A stretch of 64,000 nucleotides of DNA from NCBI RefSeq assembly GCF_023053635.1, contig NC_086172.1, positions 67,196,681-67,260,680 on the forward strand, written 5' to 3'. A program made the translations under genes and the position numbers. The DNA is from Elgaria multicarinata webbii (taxonomy: Eukaryota > Chordata > Lepidosauria > Squamata > Anguidae). Shown one piece after another: positions 1 through 21,900 of this stretch. Position 1 is the first letter of the stretch. Every line of letters begins with the position of its first letter. The notes below the pieces were generated by a model, which was not told the origin of the DNA, did no database searches, and worked only from the letters and a program-made list of their open reading frames with translations.

Positions 1-11193
<11,193 letters not shown>

Positions 11194-11307
11194 ACTCTCA
11201 GTACATCATGCACTACTATGTTAGTAGGAGGAAGAAGAAACAGAGGATAGAATAAGAGTTACAAATAGGACAGTCTCTCAGTCTCTTTTTTTCCCTTTGT
11301 GTCCATT

Positions 11308-11313
11308 AATAAA
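11308..11313 (+). terminator. Candidate ROPN1 poly(A) signal (AATAAA)
   Basis: AATAAA lies 115 bases after the ROPN1 stop codon, giving a short 3' UTR. A second AATAAA is at 11430-11435. Either could be used; only the hexamer is seen. Confidence 0.55.
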
Positions 11314-11763
11314 CAGTTTGGCAAAGCAACCAATAAGAAAGATGGAAACCTAGATTGAGAAGGTGCCACTAAAGCAGAGTATTGTCTGCTGTTAACTTTA
11401 TAATGCTATGATATACACATGCCCACTCAAATAAATATAATAGACTACCAAGTATAAACCTATTATATTAAATATATTTGAGGTCCACCCTTCTCCCCTC
11501 TTTTTGCATTTCAAATTATCTGGCATTGCCATGTATAATTAGTTGGAATTTTAGAAACTTTAATCTTCAGAAGAAAATGTCAGGATAGTTTGCATGGCTT
11601 CCCTAGTTATCGTTTCCAAAGCTTCCTTAGTTATAGAAAGGAATAAACTGTGGAACAGGTTTTAGCTTTGCTTTCCATTACAATTAGTGATTGTTCAGTT
11701 GTGCATTTATCCATGTATAGTTCACTCCTCTTATATCAAATGCACTGATTCTGGAATTCATTA

Positions 11764-11812
11764 TACAGTTGTATCTGCTGATATAATTTATCTATATCAG
11801 CAGATACAACCG
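11764..11812. repeat. Hairpin with near-perfect 20-bp arms
   Basis: acagttgtatctgctgatat and its inverted copy tatcagcagatacaaccgtg flank a loop of about 7 bases. The inner 18 bp pair perfectly. Confidence 0.8.
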
Positions 11813-12438
11813 TGAATGTCACATGCCAAATAAGGTATCACAAAGATAATATAGGGCAGTTCAAGATGATCCATTTATTATGCAATTACCTTGCCTCAAA
11901 CACAGACTTCTGTCATAGGGCCCAGCCATTGTCATCTCCCATTTGTAATTGGTAGTTTCCTACCACTTCTTCATTTTATTTTATTTTTAACCATAAAAAA
12001 ATCTGTTACGGAGAGAAAGAGCTCCATCATACCTACATGTTTGCCTTGGTTTGCCCTCGAATTATCCACCTTTGTTTCCATATCATGTGAAAGCCTGAGC
12101 ACTTACACCTTTGCCCTTTTACATTTCATTCATCTTTACACCTCCTGTGCATCAGCATATCGCTGTTGTTCCATTAAGATGCACTCTCAGATCACTTTTG
12201 TACTTCCCTCTACAGTTCATTGGTTGGTGGTAGTTGGACACCTTGCCTTCCCTAGGAATCAACATGGGGCACTCCTGGTCTTTCACTGATTTTTCCTAGG
12301 AAGTAGCTTCTCTTGTTACTGAACTCACTTTGGGAAAATTCTGTCGCTCTATTCCCTGTTGCCTAGGCTACGTCTGTTCCCCTCACCCTGCCTGGAGGCT
12401 TTAGAGCATGAACTGGAGAGGGTTGCAGGGTTATGTAA

Positions 12439-12615
12439 ATCCCACTGATTTCAACTGCATTTACATCCAATTCATACTAAAATCCCATGCATGCTTATCT
12501 TTGAGTAAACCCCATTGAACAGAGACAGACTTACTAAAATGGAATTTACTCAAAAGTAAGCATGCATGGGATTTTAGTATGAATTGAATGTAAATGCAGT
12601 TGAAATCAATGGGAT
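12439..12615. repeat. Large snap-back palindrome of family C
   Basis: The left arm 12439-12515 and right arm 12541-12615 are inverted copies with about 6 mismatches in 75 bases, around a 25-base loop. Each arm contains catgcatgcttatctttgag-like sequence, which relates it to family C. Confidence 0.8.
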
Positions 12616-12616
12616 T

Positions 12617-12850
12617 TTTAATTTTTTTTATTGCATTTATATCCCGCCTTTTTTCCTCCAAGGACCCCAAGGCGGCATACATAATCCTCCTCCTCCTCTC
12701 CATTTTATCCTCACAACAACAACCTTGTGAGGTAGGTTGGGCTGAGAGTCTGTGACTGGCCCAAAGTGAGCTTCCATGGCTGAGTGGAACTAGAGCCCAG
12801 ATCTCCCAACTTCCAGTCCAACACTTTAGCCACTATACCACACTGATTTG
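12617..12850 (-). mobile_element. tRNA-derived SINE
   Basis: On the minus strand the head reads gtatagtggctaaagtg (A box) and, about 30 bases on, gggctctagttcc (B box-like). Then come cccaacctacctcacaaggt, a GAGGA-rich stretch, gcgggatataaatgc and an A-rich end. This is the standard plan of a tRNA-SINE with a LINE-type tail, probably one of the widespread squamate families. Confidence 0.75.
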
Positions 12851-12904
12851 CTCTTGAGTGAGGGAGCCGGCAGATCGCTATTTTATAAACTTGGAAATGC
12901 ACAG

Positions 12905-13120
12905 CTTAGCATGATCAAAGGATCGATCCTTCACACTTGCGGACTTCCAGGAAAAGGGTTGGGGGGAATTTTTAAAATCCTAACATATCAAGGGATGGAC
13001 CAATCTCATTCAAACTTGGTATGCTGAAAACTCTACTTAAGAGCTATCACTGTGCCAATTTTGATCTTTTCATCTTTAAAAATGAGGGAGCTTTGGGCAA
13101 GTAGGGTACATTTTCCACAT
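12905..13120 (-). repeat. Interspersed repeat family H copy 1
   Basis: It contains accaatctcattcaaacttggtatg and cactgtgccaattttgat-type sequence. These recur at 38660-38815 and, inverted, at 46790-46990. The family is not identified. Confidence 0.5.
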
Positions 13121-13377
13121 TTCTTTTAAGGTGAATATGTACCCCTGGTCATGCCTACTCAGGAGTAACTACATAGAGAGGGAGCTTTCTCCCTCCCCCT
13201 TCACGGTTGAGTGGAGAATCCCACCGCCCTCCTCTTGTTTTAGCGAGACCGCCCTTAGACACACACTCCCCCAACAAAGAATGGGATGGTCAATAGAACA
13301 CAACCACAGAAATACACAGGAGGGAGGAGTGCATTTATTTCACAGGGAGGGAAAATAATCCATATTTTCTGTGCTCC

Positions 13378-13405
13378 AAAAAAAAAAAAGAAAGAAAGAA
13401 AGAAA
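13378..13405. repeat. (A)n(GAAA)n microsatellite
   Basis: A-run followed by gaaagaaagaaagaaa. Confidence 0.85.
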
Positions 13406-13700
13406 CATGGAGGATAAGAGCTGAAATGAGTGCAGGACGTGATGACATGTGGGTATCGGGCTGCAAAACTGCATACCAGGCATGGGAAGTGTGTTATAAA
13501 TCACTGGTGTGATGGAGCCCAAAGTCAGAATAGCTAGATTGGTAGGGTCTATTGGTCTATTGGTAGGGCTATATGAGCTGTCCATTTGAAAACACCCATT
13601 GGCAACAGAATAACTATCAAAATGTATTGTAATTTTTGAATTCTTTTGTCAAACCATAGTATGTTCATTCTCCAGTTCTATATGGAGAAGATCTGAGATT

Positions 13701-13722
13701 TACACACACACACACACACACC
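13701..13722. repeat. (CA)n microsatellite
   Basis: About 11 CA units. Confidence 0.9.
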
Positions 13723-13789
13723 ATTTTTAAACTTGGAATAATTTAATCTTGTCAATTCCCGGTGAGGGAATTCCCGGTGAAAATCATAT

Positions 13790-16700
13790 TTCCCCTCTAA
13801 CCTTTCTAAAAAAGTCAGGCAAGCTTTCTCAAATATAGCAAGAGAATGTGGAATGTTATGCAGTCAATATAGAACATTTACAAAAGAGACAATTTGCATT
13901 TTTTGAAGTCAGGTACAAGGAAGTGGGCTCAATTTTGCCTCTAATTGTTGCATAGATACGACTTTTCCATGTACAAAGAGATTGTGAATATGGGGGTGGG
14001 GGTAACCCTTCCCTACAAATTGTCTATACTTTAATTGATCTCTGAATTGGGGGTGGTCTAAAAATGGGGTTAGGGGGTAAGGGGTTGGTAGAAACCATTT
14101 CACTCAGACCTCTGAATTTGCTTTCAAAAAGGGGTTTTCAATTGTATGCGTCTCCTCAGTGATGGAAGAAATGGGATTCTAATCGTAGGGATACTGGGGG
14201 TGCTTTCAATTGACACCCATGGGATTGCAGTCTCATTTCTAATGATTTTGAGTAGTTGCTGCATTTGAAACGCATTGTGATACAGCCTAAGATTTGGGAC
14301 ACCAAACCTCCCTAATTTAGTTAGCTGGAATAGTGTCACTTGATTGACACAAATATGTTTGCCCCCTCTGTTGAACGTGGCTAGAACTTGTTGCCAACGT
14401 TTGAACTCATTTCCAGAAATCTCTACTGGAAATGTATGAAATAGAAAAGACAGTTTAGGCAACAAAGAGTTGGGGCGATCTTCTAAAAGTGCCAAGTCAA
14501 TCCAAATTGGGGCATGATCTGATATTGTGATGTTGCCTGTGGCCCTTTCTACACTTACGAGTGTAGAGGGAAGGAGAGGGGGTGATCCTGGACTTACCTG
14601 CTTCCGGGAGCATTGCCCTCAGTTCACATGGGCTGCGCAATGTTTAAAGAAAAAGAGCTGGAGCGCACTTGCGCTCCAGCAAAAATTAAGGTAAAAAAAG
14701 AGCCCCGATCCTGCTCCCTACCCTACCCCTGAGAGCCCTGGCCTCCTCCTATCCTGGCTCCTTCCCTCTGATGACCCCTACTACTCGCGGGGAAGAGGGG
14801 AGAAGCTGGGATGGGTGCCCACACTGACTGTGGTCCTCAGGACTGCAGGTAAAACCGGGATAACCGAGGTCTCAGTGATCCCTGCTCCCAGGATCCCCTG
14901 TGCATCATTTGGACACACAGGGATGATCCCTCGAAAAATGGATGGTGTAGAAAAGGCCTATGTCAGCTGTAGTCACTCTGTCCTTTAAGGGCTCAGGCAA
15001 GAGGAGGAGATTGATGCAGGAGTAGGAGCGATGCCTTGCAGAGAAACAGGAAAAGTCTCTGTTCCATGGATGTAGAACTCTCCAAATATCACACAAGCCC
15101 TGTTCCTGAAGAAAGTCTATGAGTGAGAAAAGCCAGAGATTGGGGTCAGCCACACTTAGTCTTAAAGTGATCCATCTCATCATTGTGTACAGTTTTAAAA
15201 TCACCTCGAAGGATTACCTGACCCCTTTTAAAAGTGTCTAGGACAGAAAACATATCATGAAGGAATGGGCACTGATTAACATTAGGGGGGTAGATAGATC
15301 CAATTGTGAATTGCTCAGAACCCAAGGACCCCAAAATGAAAACGTAACGGCCTTGAGAATCACAGCACATGTCCAAAATCTGAAATGGACATTGATGAGC
15401 CACAATTATGGCTACTCTTGATTTGGCAGAACCCGAAAATCACACATAGTGTCATATGTAGCAAAGTCTGGAATATCCAAATGCAGGCTTTTCAATGCAG
15501 GAGATTGGGTGAAAGCCAAGCCTCCCTTGTAAGCCATTCAAATCAGTGAGCATGTTTGGGTGGAGGGAGCGACTGCGGTCTGGAGAGCGATCTGCCCTTG
15601 TTGGATGATGTTGAATTCCACCCCTTCTATTGCGCCCTTGAGCAGTTGACCAATATGGGGAATGACCAGATGAGCCCGTGGGGATGTCATCTGTAGCAAA
15701 GTCTGCAGTATACAAATTCAGGCTTTTCAATAAGGCAATTGCCTGGGTTCCAGATGAGGCTGTGTAGAAATTACCATCATGCTGAACCACTAATTTGAAG
15801 GGGAAGCCCTACCAGTAATGAATGTTGGCCATACAAGAACATCCATGAAAGGTTTAAAACACTTATGATGTGCTAAGGTTTCTGGGCATAAATCCTGATA
15901 GGTATGAACATCTACGCCCTCATATTTGACAGTATGGAGATTGTGCAAAGCATTGTACACTTACTGTTTCTTCCTCTAGCATTCAAAGCATACAATACTG
16001 TCCCTCGGGGGGATTGCCATCATTGTTTGCCCACCCTAAGGATCTATGCACCCTCTCTATGTCCTCTCCTGAGGTCTGGGTTCCTAAGTTTAGACCAGTA
16101 AGCCAGGGTGCTATGAACTTGATCATGTCTACCCCTGCCACGACACACAAACTCTTTACAACAGGCCTGTCAGCGGACACTCCCTGCTCAAGCTAAGTGC
16201 CACCACTTTATGAGCCTGAGGTGAGGGACAAACACCACCTTTCTACAAACTATGTGGAGAAAGGGGTTAAACAGGAATAATTTCAGGAATAAAATAATGC
16301 GCTGTGAATTATATGTACTGATGGTGAATTACTGTCAGAACGGGTGTTATATGTATATAACTGCAGATGATAAATGCCAAGGAGACGTGGGATTTTTGTG
16401 GTAGTAAAACAAACTGAATAAAAATTTATTTCAAAGTTCACAAACTTTGTTTCATAATAAAACTTTTCAGACCCATGTCAAAACTTCTCATCCAATCCTT
16501 TCTCTCTTCTCATACACGCTTTCCTTTCTCTCACACCTTCACTCTTGAACTTTATTATCAGGATTGTTTAATATACACCAACTGATTATCTGCACACTAC
16601 ACTCAAAAGACAAACCTCTTTATCCTGATCCTCTAATTCTCCCTCAAACCAAAGTACTTTTTTTAAAAAAAACACCCTTATCACCTCAGTCATTGCCTTA

Positions 16701-17430
16701 TATATCCTCCTCCCCCCTCCTAAGATATTCAGTCTCCATCCACTCAAGTCAACATTCTAAACACAATAGACTTACAAATACTAGACATACATTAGGGAAC
16801 TGACTTGTGGGTTGTAATGCCCCCCCCCAACTCTCTGTCCAGGTTCCCCCATACCCTAAGATTTTGGTGTCTGCTGTGATCTTGTTGGTCCTCAAGCTGA
16901 ATGTGGAAATCCCTCACCGCATCTGCCGTTTTCTTATTTCGGGACTGTGATTTTATCCCCATTTCCAGGGCTGTATTTGCAGATATGGCCAACTCAGCTT
17001 GTCTGTTGTCTAATTATTTTATTATCCCTTCTAGCGTTTTAAAAGCTACAGTCCAGCTTTCCATTAAATCATGTTTTAATTGCTAGATATATTGAGAAGA
17101 TCATGGTTGCTAACAGTCTATACTGACTCCCTGTTGTTGTTTTCCCATCTAAAGCTTTGACAGCACCATTGTGGCATCCTCAGCTTCATCTGCACAGTCA
17201 AAAAGGCTGTCAACGTCTTGGCCTCTGAGACCCGATTTTCTCACAGCTTCCCTTCTTGACTGCAGTCTTTGTTGCATCCCCTCACTATTCCTCCCTCTAT
17301 TAAGCAGAAAATAGTGCTTAAAGCCAGTCTCCAAATGATTACTGTGCCCACAGTTCAGAGCAGCAAAAGATTGGGCCACCATCTTGAACCTTAATTTTAT
17401 CTTTTTACCTGTGTACACTGGCACCATTAT
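13790..17430 (-). mobile_element. Decayed L1-type LINE with ORF1 and ORF2 remnants
   Basis: Minus-strand translations fall in L1 order. ORF1: IQLEDQQDHSRHQNLRVWG (about 16890), DIERVHRSLGWANNDGNPP (about 16040), and YEGVDVHTYQDLCPETLAHH (about 15890), which resembles the ORF1 C-terminal domain. ORF2 endonuclease: SQGRYVFILGSLGS and then GDFKTVHND (15400-15180), followed by LCDIWRVLHPWNRDFSCFSA (about 15050). ORF2 C terminus: LPKLSFLFHTFPV and GVPNLRLYHNAFQMQQLL (14450-14260), then LDHPQFRDQLKYRQFVGKG (about 14040). The reverse-transcriptase core between endonuclease and C terminus is missing (about 2 kb short). Stops and frame changes are frequent, so it is an old copy. A small DNA transposon sits inside ORF2. 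Confidence 0.8.
14537..14957. mobile_element. Non-autonomous DNA transposon inside the L1
   Basis: The ends tggccctttctacac and gtgtagaaaaggcct are inverted. The 420-bp body is GC-richer than the host L1 and non-coding, with an internal hairpin (gagcgcacttgcgctcc). It lies where the L1 changes from endonuclease to C-terminal ORF2, so it may also mark the RT deletion point. Confidence 0.65.
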
Positions 17431-17504
17431 GTCCCATTTTGTAAGCTACCATTACATTAAATTACTTTATTGGAAGAAGCATTGTACCTGAAGAAAGTCT
17501 ACCA

Positions 17505-17960
17505 GGAGCTTGTCTACACAAAGGGTTTGCTCCAGGGTGGCTTCGCAGTAGCGGCACGTCATCTACATGATGCAGCTGCCATTGCGAAGCCATCCGGGGG
17601 CAAACCCTGGAAACTCTGCTCCAAAAACGTCGGTCACTTACCCCAACTTTTTTTGGCAGCGGAGCCCATGGTGCTCCCTGATTGGTTGCCATGGGCAGCC
17701 CTTGCCTGTAAAAGTAAAAAAATAATTCAAAAGGGGGGCAATGAACAGGGCCATTCCTCCCCCCCTTTAAAAAAAATTAAAATAGAGATACAGATAATAA
17801 AAATAAATGGTGGGGGAGGGAGTAGAGATGGTTCGCCAGAGTTCCTCCCCCCTTGTGTTCCTTCCCGTGTAGATGCTGGGAAGGAACGCAAATGCAGGAG
17901 CAAGGCACCTCGGGTTACCAAAGCACCACCATCAAGACGGGGTCCAGGAAAGAGAAATGT
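17505..17960. repeat. GC-rich DNA-transposon-like fragment
   Basis: It starts gagcttgtctacaca, resembling the ctttctacac end of the element at 14537. Its first 110 bases fold on themselves (gggtttgctccagggtggct against agccatccgggggcaaaccc). The right boundary is not clear. The 166-codon open frame across it is not protein-like. Confidence 0.45.
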
Positions 17961-18352
17961 TATCTGTTAAAAAAAACAAAAAACAGCTGTTGCACCAGAG
18001 AAATTGGTTTATTTTGTTAAACACCAAGACAACCCCCATGATATCTTAAAAGGCAAACAGTGCAATCCTATACATGACCACTCTATGTGTCCATTTCCAG
18101 GTATACGTGTATAGAGTTGAAGCCTAATGCATGAACCTCTGTAGCAAAAACTCACGCTGCAATAAAAGTGTTTTGGACTGTAAAGCACCAGAGGACGCTT
18201 TTATTTTGGCCACACCCACAGACAAATTCGGCATACGCCTTCGGCTTATTGTCGAGGATGTTTTGTTTCGGCAGCCCTATTTTAGGTCGACCTTTAAGAC
18301 GCAGCCTTCCCACTACCACCCGACCCGTGATAGCAGCATCTTCTTTAACAGC

Positions 18353-18446
18353 GCGATCCTATACACCACCCTGAGGAAATAAGTTCCATGGAGTTAAAGG
18401 GAACTCAACTCCGCGCCACCCCAGGTAAGTGAATATAGCAGCCTAA
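18353..18446 (+). repeat. Palindromic repeat family C copy upstream of CCDC14
   Basis: The piece has the layout of family C: a gcgatcctataca end, a middle built around an Ser/Pro-free palindrome of the type ccatggagtt...aactc, and a closing tagcagccta end. Other copies in this window end with gattgcagcc. It abuts a family B hairpin at 18444-18559, so two palindromic elements sit immediately 5' of the CCDC14 promoter. Confidence 0.5.
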
Positions 18447-18559
18447 GGGTGTGTGGGGAGTCCTACAACTCCTACCATTCCCCAGCCAGCACGGGGCTGG
18501 AGAATACCGGGAGTTGTAGCATTTGCTTTCTATGCAAACACGCATAGCGTCGCGCTCTA
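18444..18559. repeat. Palindromic repeat family B copy next to CCDC14 promoter
   Basis: The inner arms tcctacaactcctaccattc and gaataccgggagttgtag can fold back around a ccagccagcac..ggctgg centre. The outer end gcaaacacgcatagcg is a CpG-rich version of the aaacatgcatagg end seen in other copies. Confidence 0.55.
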
Positions 18560-18599
18560 ACTTGCAGCACGACAATCCCACCCCTCTGGGAAGCGATCA

Positions 18600-18873
18600 G
18601 CAACAAACTCGCTCAGCCACGCCTTCCTCGCCCTTCACTGCCTCTATTGGTTCAACTTCGCAACGGCTCTCGCCAATAAGAGGGCTCCGTCCTCTCATTT
18701 CCCGCCTACCTATTCCTTTCCCGCCCAGGCTACCGCCGCCTCATAACGAGGGGCGGGAGTAGGCGGGGCTTTGCGTTAGGCCCGTCTACCTGGGTAGCCG
18801 TTGGGCTCGTCAGTCGAGTTTGGAGAAGTTCAGGGGCGGTTGTGTCCTTGTCTCTGCTCTTCTTTGGGTGACG
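18600..18873 (+). promoter_or_regulatory. CCDC14 promoter, TATA-less, CCAAT and GC boxes
   Basis: The stretch is clearly GC- and CpG-richer than its surroundings. It has an inverted CCAAT box (attgg, 18646-18650), a direct CCAAT box (18673-18677), and GC boxes gggcggg (from 18751) and aggcgggg (from 18761). No TATA box is seen. The CCDC14 start codon follows at 18874 in a good context (A at -3, G at +4). This is the usual layout of a housekeeping or ciliary-gene promoter; the transcription start is inferred to lie at about 18770-18830. Confidence 0.7.
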
Positions 18874-18906
18874 ATGGCGAGGCAGGGTTACCTGCGACAC
18901 CATAAG
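18874..18906 (+). CDS. CCDC14: CCDC14 exon 1 (start codon)
   Basis: ATG in a strong context, 11 codons ([11 protein letters not shown]), donor gtaaaa. Its position just 3' of the GC/CCAAT region and the in-frame join to VLSSGRLTG support this start. The first 11 residues are poorly conserved with human apart from their basic character. Confidence 0.85.
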
Positions 18907-21900
18907 GTAAAACCGATAACTAGGGGAGCCCACAGAGGTGGGGGTGAATCAAGCAACCTTATAATAGTTCTATTAAACTAATACTTCCTATATGTGCCCT
19001 GTAAAACCCCTGCATTCAGTTTATTCCCTCCCCATTTAAGATTAGCGTACGAAGAGAACTATTTGCAAGGCGTCCCTCCCCCTTTCCCCACAGCAGATCC
19101 AGCAGGGGCGAGGGGGGAAGTTTTGAAAAAGGCGCCCGAGAGAGAATGACCAGGACTAGCTGCTGGTGGTGGTGGTTTTTCTGGGCAGGGCGTGAGCGGT
19201 GGTGGTCTCCAACCTTGTAAAAGCAGAAAATCTAGGCTTGCGTTGAGCCCGTTGGAAAACCTGGAGTTTCCCCCTCTCACCAAAATACCTGGTTTTACAG
19301 TGTGTGGATGTGAAGTGTTCTGGTTTCTAAGAGATCACGTACTGTAAGTGCTGGTTTAATCACACAAACACAACCTCTCCTCGTTTGTAATGCTGATGCA
19401 ATAACTTTATTTATTGTTAATATTTATACTCTGCTGTTGTTGTGCATGCAACTAAATGGTACAAGAAAACAAATTCCTTATATATTAGGGGGAAATGGCT
19501 TAGAGGCATAGGGTTAGATCCAGACTTGGTCATTTTTAGCAAATACCCTTTGATTAATGGGACTTAAATTAGTCTGTGGCAAAGACTGGAGCCAACTCAT
19601 TTCAGGAATTTAATGATCCTAGGAAAATCTAGTTACCACAAATCTGCTAACAATGCACCTGCCAACAAATGTAGCAAGGACCTTTTATTAAAAACAACAA
19701 CACCCACAACTGAATTTATTACCAAATCATGAAAAACGACATTTATAATATCTAAAAATGGAATCATGGCTATCTCTATCACACTGAGTTAAAGACTGAT
19801 TTTCTGTATAAGAAAACTAGAAGGGGGAAAATCTTTCTGAGATTAAGCATAATAAATTACACAGTGTAAATTACAAGAACTAAAAAATGATTGTAGGCAC
19901 TAGAATCCAATTGATGCCATTTTATGTCTCGCTAAGCTCGTCCACGAAACTTATGAATACTCATGTACTGCTATTTTATTCCTCCAACTAGCTGAGCTTT
20001 TGTACAGTTTTTCCCCCCACATTCTAAAAAGTTTTTTTTCTTCCCCTGCCCCTTTTGCTTGCTGCCCTTCCCACCACTGGAATGTGGCCCCCAAGAACTT
20101 TTCCAAAATGAAATTCAGCCCTTCCACTGAAAGAAGTTCTGTACCCCTGATCTAGGTATGCAGACATGTTTATATTGCCACAGAGTATTGTGTTTATGGG
20201 TTGCTTTGCAGTTCCACTGAAGTAGACTGTTTTCTTTTTTTAGTCCTACCCTTATATTTTTAATACTTTAAACTAAGATATCACTTACATAGTGACTTTT
20301 TTGTACAAAATATTATTCTGAATAGACTTTAATACTTTCTTCATAAGCCAGAGATGTGTGTTCTCCATTACAATTCTGCTGGAAAACAAATATAAAATAT
20401 TAAGTGCTTGTTTGTGTAATCAACAGGTACTGTCTTCAGGAAGGTTGACTGGATCAGCTAAACCAACAAGCGGGAAGAAACAGTAAGAATATCTTCGTTA
20501 ATACCTTTTACATTACTGCTTATTGTTAAGATTGCCCTAAGTTAAGGGTGAAGAACCTGTGGTCCTCCAGATGGTGTTGGACTACAGTCCCCTATCATAC
20601 CTGATCATTGGCCATGCTGGTTTGGGCTGATGGGAGTTGGAGTCCAACAACCTCTGAAGAAGCACAGATTCCCCACCTCTGCTCTAACTGTTCACTATTA
20701 GCTGACAAAATGCGAAGTTCTTCAGGTTTTGTAAATAAAATATAGAAAAAATGGGGTTGTTCATTTAACTTTTCAAGACTAGTTAACAAACAAAATTGTA
20801 TAATGCTTTGTTAGTTAAGACTAAATTTTGTTTGTTTTTAAAAATGACAATATAATCTTCAATTCTTGTTGACTTGCAGTGCCTTCCAATGACAGTTCTA
20901 GTAGGATTGTTTTTGAAACGGTATTAGAGTTTTTCACTTCCAGGATATCAAAGTACAATTTGTTTCCAAGTTTTCCTTCGTATGTATCATGAAGCTATAG
21001 TCAATGCACCATCTCTATATTCCAGAATTGCTCTGAGAAAAGTTGCCCGTTCAGATGGATACTCTCTCTATTCCACAGACTCTGAAGATCAGGTAATGAA
21101 AGAATGCAATACCAGATCATTTATGAACAAGTTGAAAAGAATTAGTCCCAATACCAGTGGGATCCTGCTATTTACTTCCCTCCATTGGAAAAATTGACCA
21201 TTTATTCCTACTTTCTGTTCTTTAACCAGTTACTGATCCATAAGAGGACCTCCTCTTATTCTATGACTGCTAAGTTTATTCAGGAGTCTTTTGTGGGGGA
21301 CTTTATCAAAAGCATTTTGGAAATCCAAGTAAGCAGTGATCACCCCTTTCTACATGTTTGTTGACACTCCCAAAGAATTCTAGTAGGTTAGTGAGACAGG
21401 ACTTCCCTTTGCGGAAGCCATGTTGAAAACAATACATTTTATGAGACTGAATTCTCAAAATAGAACCTGCAAGACAAAAATATAGAAAGTTACATGTACC
21501 TGAGGTGGCCTTTATTTATTAAACTAGGCACATAAATATAGACTGATAAAAGTTTTCTTTACTAGTAGATCTCTGCTATATAGCTTATCTATTTCTCCTG
21601 CTGTGGTCTTTATCTGAATACACCAAGGAAGAAGGAAATCCACCTTTCCTTCCTGCTCCTGAGGAATATAAGAAGATGCAAAGCCATATGGTGTTAATTA
21701 ACTAAAAGTAACTTTACTACAAATAAGCAAACTATAATTAATCCAAATCAAAGTACTCTCATCAGAGCAGATGGTTTCTAATTGAATCACCTCTGTGCCA
21801 ACCTGTAAGGTAAACAAAACTATAGATAAGGCCCTATTCTTTTTCTTTTACGTCTACATGCCACAGTCTTGGATACAGTACATAATCCATTGCTCTGAGG

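Larger units (their letters stand above)
11194..18599. other. ROPN1-CCDC14 intergenic interval (7.7 kb)
   Basis: No conserved exon. It holds a perfect hairpin (11764-11812), a large snap-back repeat (12439-12615), a SINE (12617-12850), a family H repeat (12905-13120), microsatellites, a decayed L1 (13790-17430) and a DNA-transposon-like piece (17505-17960). Regions 11314-11760 and 16240-16790 show nothing I recognise. Confidence 0.55.

Noticed and set aside
11891-12289. 132-codon plus-strand frame downstream of ROPN1
   Set aside because: Hydrophobic by chance (T-rich DNA), no relation to ROPN1, no splice signals that fit.
12617-12850. Functional tRNA gene
   Set aside because: The A and B boxes belong to a SINE: cloverleaf not intact, long unrelated tail and A-rich end.
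17470-17970. 166-codon open frame upstream of CCDC14 (+)
   Set aside because: It crosses an L1 edge and a GC-rich transposon-like fragment; low-complexity KIKIEIQIIKIN stretch; not protein-like.
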